A stretch of DNA of 64,000 nucleotides from positions 1-64,000 of the forward strand of contig CABSJA010000003.1 in the NCBI GenBank assembly GCA_902477915.1, read 5' to 3'. Shown here piece by piece: positions 56,150 through 63,154 of this stretch (the stretch's first letter is position 1; each line of letters opens with the position of its first letter). Source of the DNA: an uncultured Veillonella sp. (GTDB lineage Bacteria > Bacillota > Negativicutes > Veillonellales > Veillonellaceae). Below the pieces are notes generated by a model that was not told where the DNA came from, did no database searches, and saw only the letters and a program-made list of their open reading frames with translations. A program made the position numbers and the translations under genes.

Positions 56150-57073
56150 TTACTTATGATGAGCTTTAAAATATTCTAATGTTTTTTGTAAGCCCTCATC
56201 TAATGTTGTTGAAGCTACAAATCCAAAATCACGTTCTGCCTTTGCATTACTTAAACGTGAATGTTTGATATCCCCTATGCGTTCGTCTTCATAATGAACC
56301 ATAAAATCAGCACCACTAATAGATCTGAATCGTGTAATCAACTCATTAACAGATGTTCCCGTATTGGTAGACACGTTATAAATACCTGTACAGCTAGTAT
56401 TGCCCATAGCCTTAATATTAGCTTCTACCACATCTTCTACATAAATGAAGTCTCTTGTTTGTTCCCCATCACCATATACGGTTAAAGGCTTACCTTCAAC
56501 GATTAAACGATTGAAAATACTAATAACGCCACCTTCACCACCATCACCTTGACGTGGACCATATACATTGGCATATCTAAAGCATACTGTATTTAACCCG
56601 AAAGCTTCACGATAGATACGTAAATACCCTTCTGCAGTAAGCTTAGTCAAACCATAGAAGGATGATGGCATACCACTTAGTTCTTCTGTCAATGGTAATA
56701 CTGCTAAGTCCCCATACACAGCAGCCGAAGAAGGCATTAAGAATTGTTCAACTTTCACCTTACGACAGGCATCAAGTACATTAATAAGCCCTAACAAATT
56801 AACATCACAGTCATAACTTGGATTCTCCATAGAGGATTGAACCATAGTTTGAGCAGCCTCATGAAATACAATAGAGGGCTTAAACTCTTCAAAAACAGAT
56901 AATAATTTTGGATCTCGTACATCCATCTCAATAAATTGAGCAGAATCATGTACAAAAGAACGCATACCTGTAGATAAATTATCTATAACGAGCACATTGT
57001 GCCCCAATTCAATTAATCGATCAACGAGATGGGAACCAATAAAACCGGCTCCACCTGTAACACATATATTCAT
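56150..57073 (-). CDS. GalE-like NAD-dependent sugar-nucleotide epimerase
   Basis: 307-residue extended SDR: TGGAGFIGSHLVDRLIELGHNV, PSSAAVYGD, Tyr/Lys in YGLTKLTAEGYL, RYANVYGPRQ and GDGEQTRDFIYVEDVVEANIKA. The last motif and length fit UDP-glucose/GlcNAc 4-epimerase relatives of archaeal and Bacillus type rather than classical GalE. Substrate uncertain. A second, divergent epimerase in addition to galE. Confidence 0.88.
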   Translation of the reverse strand: MNICVTGGAGFIGSHLVDRLIELGHNVLVIDNLSTGMRSFVHDSAQFIEMDVRDPKLLSVFEEFKPSIVFHEAAQTMVQSSMENPSYDCDVNLLGLINVLDACRKVKVEQFLMPSSAAVYGDLAVLPLTEELSGMPSSFYGLTKLTAEGYLRIYREAFGLNTVCFRYANVYGPRQGDGGEGGVISIFNRLIVEGKPLTVYGDGEQTRDFIYVEDVVEANIKAMGNTSCTGIYNVSTNTGTSVNELITRFRSISGADFMVHYEDERIGDIKHSRLSNAKAERDFGFVASTTLDEGLQKTLEYFKAHHK

Positions 57074-57095
57074 AACACCCTCCTTTCTGAGAAAG

Positions 57096-57821
57096 TTAAA
57101 TTCCCGCGCCTTGTTTGGCTAGTACATCAGCCATTTCATTATATGTATCACCCGTATGAGCAGCTACCTTGTGAAAGTGTACGCGCACACGGTCTTTTAT
57201 AGAGTCATAAAACGCAGCATAATATTGAGTCAGTGCATTATTGCGTTTCCATCGTTTAGTAGCCCACATTTCAATCCCCATATAATCATAATATAGGGAA
57301 CATTCTGGAATACCATGATCAACGGCATATTTCATAACATACATAGCAGCTAGTAGCTCACCAGCTACATTCCAAAATGATGTATATCGTTCATCATTAG
57401 AAGGAAATGAAAAAGTCTCCTTAGACCCATTCAAGAAGATAACGCCACCAGCACCAACTGTATTGGTACCTTTATTATAACTACCATCAATATAAGCAAT
57501 AATATGGTCGGCCTTAGTAAAATCTGGTTTCACCACATTTGGAGATACCTTATTTTGAACTTTAGAACTAAATCCTATAGGTCTAGAATTCATAGATTTA
57601 GACTTAACTGCTTGTGGCGATTTAGGTTCGCTCCGTTTAGCACTCATAAAATCACTCAAGGATAATCCTGAATCATCTACAAAGGCACGTGCTTCTGCTT
57701 CTGTAGAGAAAGATTTGTAGATAGCACCGCCAAAACCCTTTACCTGTTTCTCACAGTCAGCCCAGGTAGTATAAACTCCTGGTACACGGCCTTGACGAAC
57801 TGCATAAAACTTCTTTGCCAT
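57096..57821 (-). CDS. RNase H1-type nuclease with viroplasmin domain
   Basis: 241 residues: N-terminal caulimovirus viroplasmin-like RNA/DNA-binding domain (KKFYAVRQGRVPGVYTTWADCEKQVKGF, about 3-48), a linker rich in Lys/Ser (about 55-100), and an RNase H domain (105-241) with the catalytic acids Asp112 (YIDGSYNKG), Glu155, Asp179 and Asp232 all present. Removes RNA from RNA-DNA hybrids. Confidence 0.93.
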   Translation of the reverse strand: MAKKFYAVRQGRVPGVYTTWADCEKQVKGFGGAIYKSFSTEAEARAFVDDSGLSLSDFMSAKRSEPKSPQAVKSKSMNSRPIGFSSKVQNKVSPNVVKPDFTKADHIIAYIDGSYNKGTNTVGAGGVIFLNGSKETFSFPSNDERYTSFWNVAGELLAAMYVMKYAVDHGIPECSLYYDYMGIEMWATKRWKRNNALTQYYAAFYDSIKDRVRVHFHKVAAHTGDTYNEMADVLAKQGAGI

Positions 57822-57830
57822 ACGTACCTC

Positions 57831-58322
57831 TTAATGATCCATTGTAAGTACTACAAATTCAGCATTTACAACAGAGGCCAAATCCTTTGGATTTACCTTC
57901 ATCTGCATGCCTCGTAGACCAGCGCTTACATATACAAACTCTTGAGGTTCCATTGTGGCATCAAAATAGGTAGGAAACGATTTTTTCATCCCCACTGGAG
58001 AACATCCGCCCCGTAAGTATCCGGTAATACCTAGTAAGTCCTTAACATGAACCAGTTCTACAGACTTATTATGACTGACACGAGCCGCTTGTTTCATATC
58101 TAGCTCTTCAGCCACTGGAATACAGAATACTACAAACCCTGTTTTATCGCCCTTACCAACTAGTGTTTTAAAGACTTGTTTTTCATCGAGTCCTAAAGCT
58201 TCTACTACATGAAGGCCTGCAGCACGCTCTTCAGACCACTCATATTCGCTAATACTATAAGGTATCTTATGAGTATCTAAAATACGTAATGCATTTGTTT
58301 TTTTATGTTTCTCTTTACCCAC
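57831..58322 (-). CDS. YbaK-type Cys-tRNA(Pro) deacylase
   Basis: 163-residue YbaK/EbsC family protein: TNALRILDTHKIPYSISEYEW, VFKTLVGKG, RVSHNKSVELV and RGGCSPVGMKKSFP, the binding pocket of INS-like deacylases. It would clear Cys mischarged on tRNA-Pro. The true start is probably the GTG at 58322: the upstream ATG codons contain GGAGGT, which serves that GTG. An extended -10 TGGTATGAT lies about 35 bases upstream. Confidence 0.9.
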   Translation of the reverse strand: MGKEKHKKTNALRILDTHKIPYSISEYEWSEERAAGLHVVEALGLDEKQVFKTLVGKGDKTGFVVFCIPVAEELDMKQAARVSHNKSVELVHVKDLLGITGYLRGGCSPVGMKKSFPTYFDATMEPQEFVYVSAGLRGMQMKVNPKDLASVVNAEFVVLTMDH

Positions 58323-58402
58323 TATAACCTCCATATACTAGCATAACAAATAAATTTAATCATACCATAATATATTTCTATCGATAAATATATTTTTCAT
58401 TA

Positions 58403-59401
58403 CTATTTATTTACGATTTTATTAATATTTTTTAGTTCAATACGCAAGGTTCCATCATCATTAGTTTTGATTTCAATGAACTCGCGATTTTTCATATACT
58501 CTACAGGAAAAGAAATTTCAATGCCCGTATCGGTTTTAATCTTATGATGTTCACCAACCTTCGTAGCAAACTCTCGATTAACAGGTAGAGGCCTCATCAT
58601 ATCCGCATCAGCTAATTCTTTCTTAGCCGCCTCTTGTTGAACAGGATTGGCTTTAAATACCTCTTCCACAATGCGAACAGGATCTACTGTATCAGATACT
58701 TCTGCATTTTTCGCAATCATAGACTTTGCAATCGTCAATTCAACGACACCATCTGACTCATGGGCTTGAGCCACCTTATCTACGATAGCTTTCACCTTTT
58801 TCACCGTATCTCTAGATGATTGGTTAGTGCCTAATTGCAAAACCTTATCTGCTAAGATATAGGATACTTCACCATCAAATTCACCTTTCGGTTCAAAAAT
58901 TCGAACGCTAAAATCATGCAAATTAATGGATGCAAAGGCGCGTAACTTTTGTGAAGGCATAGGCAACACAGCCTTATGAGAAACAAGTTCTGTAGCTAAA
59001 CTGCCATCATCTTCACTAAATAGTTGATGAGTAAAAGCATCATGAGCTTGGCACAGAAGAATGCAGATATAAGATGCATCCGTAACAGCTTCACAAATAA
59101 TCGTATCGATAACAACGGAATCCGTCGCTTGTTTCATATAGGTAAACAAGCTTTCACCTAAATTCTTAGATAACTCTATAAACTTAAGGTCTCCATTTTT
59201 ATAATCGACTAATTGTTTACCAAATGGACTTGCATCATGCAAGGTACCTGTTCTAGCACCGGGGTCTTTGAACGCCTTAACTACATGATTCGCAATATAA
59301 TCATGAATAGCTTGATCGCCAACCTTTAATTCATGTTCAGAGTATACAGCTAAAGAAGACGTAAAATCGAAAATCTCTAGCGCCGCCTTATTAATCTGCA
59401 T
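58403..59401 (-). CDS. 37-kDa nucleoid-associated protein (NdpA/YejK family)
   Basis: 332-residue protein of the nucleoid-associated NA37 family; residues such as IFDFTSSLAVYSEHELKVGDQAIHDYI at the N-terminus fit the family. Soluble, DNA-associated; precise role unclear. AAGGAGG lies before the ATG. An extended -10 promoter (59438-59446) sits inside the end of the preceding ligase gene. Confidence 0.85.
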   Translation of the reverse strand: MQINKAALEIFDFTSSLAVYSEHELKVGDQAIHDYIANHVVKAFKDPGARTGTLHDASPFGKQLVDYKNGDLKFIELSKNLGESLFTYMKQATDSVVIDTIICEAVTDASYICILLCQAHDAFTHQLFSEDDGSLATELVSHKAVLPMPSQKLRAFASINLHDFSVRIFEPKGEFDGEVSYILADKVLQLGTNQSSRDTVKKVKAIVDKVAQAHESDGVVELTIAKSMIAKNAEVSDTVDPVRIVEEVFKANPVQQEAAKKELADADMMRPLPVNREFATKVGEHHKIKTDTGIEISFPVEYMKNREFIEIKTNDDGTLRIELKNINKIVNK

Positions 59402-59427
59402 GATGCCTCCTTATAACAGTAAAAACG

Positions 59428-59447
59428 ATTACCCTTTATTATACCAC
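59428..59447 (-). promoter_or_regulatory. Extended -10 promoter ahead of the nucleoid-protein gene
   Basis: TGGTATAAT (59438-59446), encoded by the last codons of the ligase gene. Part of a 20-base string identical to 50990-51009. Confidence 0.6.
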
Positions 59448-60724
59448 TCTTTTAGCTTTCTTTTATCAACTTTTGAGCATTCTGTAAGAGGTAACATAGG
59501 AATAGAGTAGATAGATTTTGGCCATTCTATGGAAGGTCTATGATGCCGAATTGTTTCCATAACATCGGCTACTAGAACATTATCCTCCAACACCATATAC
59601 GCTACAAAATCTTCCCCTTTTACATCATCTATGATATCGATAATAGCTACTTCTGAGACACCATCTATAGATTGCAAATAAGTTTCCATGGAGGGAATAG
59701 ATATTTTATAGCCCCCCTTGTTTACCACATCGCCTTGTCGCCCAGTAAACATAAGATACCCCTCTGTATCTATATAACCACAATCATTAACGGTATATGT
59801 ATCGGAAATACCTTCAATATGATATTTTGTAGTTACATATATAACCCCATCATCTGCTTTAATTCGGACCGTTGGGAATGGCCTGCCCACAGTGCCTTCT
59901 CGGTCTAGCCACTCTTTACCTGTGCAATAGGTTATATAGTTAAGCTCAGAAGCACCATAATACAGAATAAACTCCATATTAGGACATAGCTGTTGCAACT
60001 GCTCCATCAAATGACGATCAAGCACTTGTGAGCCAGCAATAATATAGTTAATCGTAGATAATTTACATTTACAATGCCTTATGAGCAATCTAAGTTTTGT
60101 AGGAAGAGCATAGATATGATCTACTTCATATCTTTCAAGCAGCTCAATCCATCGAGTAGGACGCAAGGAACTGGTAGTAACAATAGTCCCCCCTGCCCAT
60201 AAGACAGCAACAACCATATTACTAACACCAGTAAAACTAAAGCTGCCTTGCAAAAAGATTTTTGTATCTTCATTTATATGAAAGATATTATTTTGAATAT
60301 CAAAAAACTCTCGCCACGATTCCTCTTTTCTCCACAACGGTTTAGGACGCCCCGTAGTACCTGATGTAAGTACACCAAAATCAGTTAATGGCAACACGCC
60401 TTCATCAGCTATAATATGAGCTAATTCGTCTATATACTCAGTATCCATTTCATTATGGCATACCATAGGAATGTAACATCTATACAATGCACCTAACCAT
60501 TGTACAAGTTGTTCTAAAAAGGATTGACTCTGAATTAAAAGAACTTTATTTTTTGCTGATTCTTTAACTTCAGTGAGATTTACTATATGACTAGTATCAT
60601 CAATATCGATTGATAGAATAGCATCATATAGTTCACTATATGTATACTTTGTATCATCTATAATGAGAGCAATCTTATGAGGCTCTAATTCTTTATATTG
60701 TCGTAACCGTTCAATAATTGTCAT
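59429..60724 (-). CDS. AMP-forming acyl-CoA/acid ligase of the biotin-linked operon
   Basis: 431-residue adenylating enzyme: phosphate loop VLTSGTTGRPKP (118-129), YGASELNYITY, GYIDTEGYLMFTGRQGDVVNKGGYKIS and the C-terminal catalytic-lysine region LTECSKVDKRKL. Shorter than long-chain acyl-CoA synthetases (about 500-560), the size of B. subtilis YhfT-like or PHA/menaquinone-type ligases. It would activate a carboxylate, perhaps a pimelate precursor, to the CoA or ACP thioester. Last gene of the MaoC-like-bioY-thiolase-ligase operon, one base from the thiolase gene. Confidence 0.82.
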   Translation of the reverse strand: MTIIERLRQYKELEPHKIALIIDDTKYTYSELYDAILSIDIDDTSHIVNLTEVKESAKNKVLLIQSQSFLEQLVQWLGALYRCYIPMVCHNEMDTEYIDELAHIIADEGVLPLTDFGVLTSGTTGRPKPLWRKEESWREFFDIQNNIFHINEDTKIFLQGSFSFTGVSNMVVAVLWAGGTIVTTSSLRPTRWIELLERYEVDHIYALPTKLRLLIRHCKCKLSTINYIIAGSQVLDRHLMEQLQQLCPNMEFILYYGASELNYITYCTGKEWLDREGTVGRPFPTVRIKADDGVIYVTTKYHIEGISDTYTVNDCGYIDTEGYLMFTGRQGDVVNKGGYKISIPSMETYLQSIDGVSEVAIIDIIDDVKGEDFVAYMVLEDNVLVADVMETIRHHRPSIEWPKSIYSIPMLPLTECSKVDKRKLKEWYNKG

Positions 60725-60725
60725 T

Positions 60726-61832
60726 TTACATACGTTCCATAATCAAAGCAGTTCCTGTACCGCCTGCACCGGCAATAGCACACAAACCATAGCGACCATT
60801 ACAAGATTCTAAAGCAGCCATACAATGAAGAGCTAATATAGCACCAGAACAGCCATAAGGATGTCCATACGCTAAGGCACCACCCAATTTATTATATTTT
60901 TCTAAATGCTTGGGATAGGCCTTATTGAAGAGCACATCAATGATAGCAAAGGCTTCGTTCCACTCTACTACATCAATATCATCCATCGTTAGACCAGTGC
61001 GTTTTAAAATCGCTTCTGTGCTTTCTAAAGCTCCTTCTGGGCTAAACTGAGGATTTCCCGCCCAAGGCATAATACTATGAATTCTAAAGGGCCCTTTTTC
61101 ATTAGATACGTATACAAAAGCCGCGCCATCATGAGTTAAACAAGCATTACCTGCATTTGTAATAGAGTTCTTACCTAATAAGGGCTTCATCCTGGACAAG
61201 AGTTTTTCGTTCATTTTAGGTCTAATGCATTCATCAACACAGGCTTTGCCATCGATGGTAATAGGCATAATGTAAGATTTCAAATGCGGATTATTTAAAG
61301 CTTCAGAAGCGCGTTTGTGACTACCAATAATATAGGGATATAAATCTTCCTTGAGTACATTATGTTTTTGAATCGTCCTCTCTGCCCCTTCTAACATAGC
61401 TAGAGGAGAACAATCGTTAGGGCTAAACTGAGCAACCTTATATAGGCCTTCACGATTATCACCAGCTGCATACATCCTATCGGGCTGTAATGAAGAACTT
61501 TCAATACCACCAGCAATAGCCGAATCCATAACACCTGATGCAATATGTGTATAGGCCATCTCAATACTCATCAAGGCTGATGCACATTGCATATCTACGG
61601 TAATCGCAGGAACAGAATTCGGTAAATTAGTCATGAGCCCCATAAGGCGACCAATATTCCCACCTGTACCAACTGCATTACCACAAAAGATCCCATCCAC
61701 TTGTGAAATATCATAACGATTGATTAATTCATTAATGAGTTGAGCTCCTAACATTTCAGGTCTCATATTTCTATATTGTCCATTTAATACGCCTATAGGT
61801 ATTCTAAGCCCACCATGAATATATACTGACAT
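60726..61832 (-). CDS. Thiolase-like protein with altered C-terminal catalytic site
   Basis: 368-residue thiolase-fold protein. Nucleophile Cys83 (VDMQCASALMSIE), NEAFA (292-296) and GHPYGCSG with His324 are present. The usual second cysteine of the C-I-G-G-G motif is absent: the aligned stretch is CAIAGAGGTG, with Ala354 at the expected position and Cys351 three residues earlier. The ATG at 61832 with AGGAG upstream is chosen; the longer frame starts inside the bioY terminator hairpin. Resembles YhfS-like thiolases linked to bioY. Confidence 0.85.
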   Translation of the reverse strand: MSVYIHGGLRIPIGVLNGQYRNMRPEMLGAQLINELINRYDISQVDGIFCGNAVGTGGNIGRLMGLMTNLPNSVPAITVDMQCASALMSIEMAYTHIASGVMDSAIAGGIESSSLQPDRMYAAGDNREGLYKVAQFSPNDCSPLAMLEGAERTIQKHNVLKEDLYPYIIGSHKRASEALNNPHLKSYIMPITIDGKACVDECIRPKMNEKLLSRMKPLLGKNSITNAGNACLTHDGAAFVYVSNEKGPFRIHSIMPWAGNPQFSPEGALESTEAILKRTGLTMDDIDVVEWNEAFAIIDVLFNKAYPKHLEKYNKLGGALAYGHPYGCSGAILALHCMAALESCNGRYGLCAIAGAGGTGTALIMERM

Positions 61833-61856
61833 ATTAGCTCCTATAAGAAAATGCAG

Positions 61857-61886
61857 AAAAGAGGCATCCCAAGGAATGCCTCTTTT
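61857..61886 (-). terminator. Hairpin between bioY and the thiolase gene
   Basis: 11-bp perfect stem AAAAGAGGCAT / ATGCCTCTTTT, eight-base loop; starts 12 bases after the bioY stop. May terminate part of the transcripts within the operon and lower the downstream genes. Confidence 0.75.
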
Positions 61887-61898
61887 CATTATTACATT

Positions 61899-62411
61899 CT
61901 AAATTTTAATTTTAGTTGCTAACCAAGAAGCAACGAGACATTTTACAATATCCCCAGGAATGAATGGGAACATTACTACAGGCAATGCCGCCCAAAGTTC
62001 AGTTTTTGTTACAATCATAAAGCCTGCAACGCCAAATAGATATACTACAGGAATAGTAATTACAAGAGAACGCCATGCATAAGAGAAAAAGCTCTTCTTA
62101 GAACCTTTGAATACGCTTAATAATGTATAAGCTATTGGCCAAGAGAAGATAAAGCCCCCTGTTGGTCCTAATAATTTACCAAGACCTGCTGTGCCACCAA
62201 CGAATACTGGTAAACCTACAGCACCAAGTAAAACGTAAATGATAAATACAATAAATGCATCCTTTGGTTGCAATAATAGACCTGTTAATGTAGCCACCAA
62301 AGTCAATGCAGTTACCATGGCCGGACTAAATGGCAATGGGAAAGAAATATATGCTGAAATACATAATAAGGCTGTTAATAAAGCCATTTTTGTTAAACGT
62401 CTTGCTTCCAT
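61899..62411 (-). CDS. bioY: BioY, biotin ECF transporter substrate-binding component
   Basis: 170-residue membrane protein with about six hydrophobic segments and BioY motifs: the N-terminal AYISFPLPFSPAMVTALT, GAVGLPVFVGGTAGLGKLLGPTGGFIFSWP, and FIPGDIVKCLVASWLA. Captures biotin (or a related compound) for uptake, alone or with the ECF energising module, which is not encoded here. Second gene of the putative biotin-regulated operon. Confidence 0.95.
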   Translation of the reverse strand: MEARRLTKMALLTALLCISAYISFPLPFSPAMVTALTLVATLTGLLLQPKDAFIVFIIYVLLGAVGLPVFVGGTAGLGKLLGPTGGFIFSWPIAYTLLSVFKGSKKSFFSYAWRSLVITIPVVYLFGVAGFMIVTKTELWAALPVVMFPFIPGDIVKCLVASWLATKIKI

Positions 62412-62419
62412 AATTACCT

Positions 62420-62986
62420 CTAACTAATACATCTTTGTTTTAAAGATGTTAAATCTTCATTTTCACCAAAAAAAGTAGCCGAAAAAGCTAATGTATCACC
62501 TATATACCCTTCTACTTGAGCATCTTCAGAATTTTCCACCAAAGTTACCTGATCATCTGCAATAACGGGTGCATGAAAATAAATAGCCATCTGCTGCGCA
62601 GATTTACTAATATTCCAATAATTCCATAAATTTTCTAGAATCATACAACCCGGTACCACATAGGGTGCTTCTCGATGAATCTCATTAGTATCATTAATAT
62701 CGTTTACAAATCGTATTATATCGTCCTTAGAAAAAGATATAGTACGGTCGTTTTTCTCTTGATGAATTGTAGAACGGATACGAAAATGTTTCGGTACCGG
62801 TCGTAAATCAACAATTAAAAAGCCTGATTTATCTAGAATACCAACCGTAGTAGTTTTAGCAACTTGATATAAAATACCACAGATAGATTGATCACTACCC
62901 GAAGCATCATAATGCATATGCTTAATAACACTATGCCCTGGTAATCCAAAATCATTATTACACAATGTTGTAAAGAGCGATCTCAT
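62420..62986 (-). CDS. MaoC-like hotdog protein, first gene of the bioY operon
   Basis: 188-residue protein. The C-terminal half (about 84-185) has the hydratase-2 signature in the form NDTNEIHREAPYVVPGCMILENL with Asp99 and His104, the catalytic pair of R-specific enoyl-CoA hydratases (the usual Gly before Asp is Asn98). The N-terminal half is less clear, perhaps a degenerate hotdog. It may dehydrate or hydrate acyl thioesters for the thiolase/ligase pair. AAGGA precedes the ATG; nine bases to bioY. Confidence 0.7.
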   Translation of the reverse strand: MRSLFTTLCNNDFGLPGHSVIKHMHYDASGSDQSICGILYQVAKTTTVGILDKSGFLIVDLRPVPKHFRIRSTIHQEKNDRTISFSKDDIIRFVNDINDTNEIHREAPYVVPGCMILENLWNYWNISKSAQQMAIYFHAPVIADDQVTLVENSEDAQVEGYIGDTLAFSATFFGENEDLTSLKQRCIS

Positions 62987-63019
62987 ATAATCACAGTCCT
63001 TTATTTATTCAATAAATTG

Positions 63020-63048
63020 ATTATAATCAACATTATTTTATTAGTCAA
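63020..63048 (-). promoter_or_regulatory. Promoter of the MaoC-like-bioY-thiolase-ligase operon
   Basis: -35 TTGACT (63043-63048), spacer of exactly 17, -10 TATAAT (63020-63025). The -10 is inside the perfect palindrome TTGATTATAATCAA (63017-63030). Confidence 0.88.
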
Positions 63049-63074
63049 CAAAATCACATCCGATTTGTTGACAA
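63041..63074. promoter_or_regulatory. Candidate BirA operator
   Basis: Read on the minus strand: TTGTCAAC, 17 bases, GTTGACTAA. This equals the BirA geometry (TTGTAAACC or TTGTTAACC, N15, mirrored half-site), with 7 of 8 matches in the first half. The core GTCAACAAA-N11-TTTGTTGAC is a perfect inverted repeat and covers the -35 box. Confidence 0.65.
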
Positions 63075-63099
63075 TAATGCAAAAATATCGCTACCAATT

Positions 63100-63132
63100 A
63101 AAAGAACCTATGGTAACATCCACAGGTTCTTT
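63100..63132 (-). terminator. Terminator after galU
   Basis: Stem AAAGAACCT / AGGTTCTTT with an inner GG/CC pair and T-run, 23 bases after the galU stop. It separates galU from the bioY operon promoter. Confidence 0.88.
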
Positions 63133-63154
63133 CTTATATACATATATAGCTTCA

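Noticed and set aside
61833..61889. 19-residue N-terminal extension of the thiolase-like protein
   Set aside because: Its codons fall in a transcription terminator hairpin; a good ribosome site serves the ATG at 61832.
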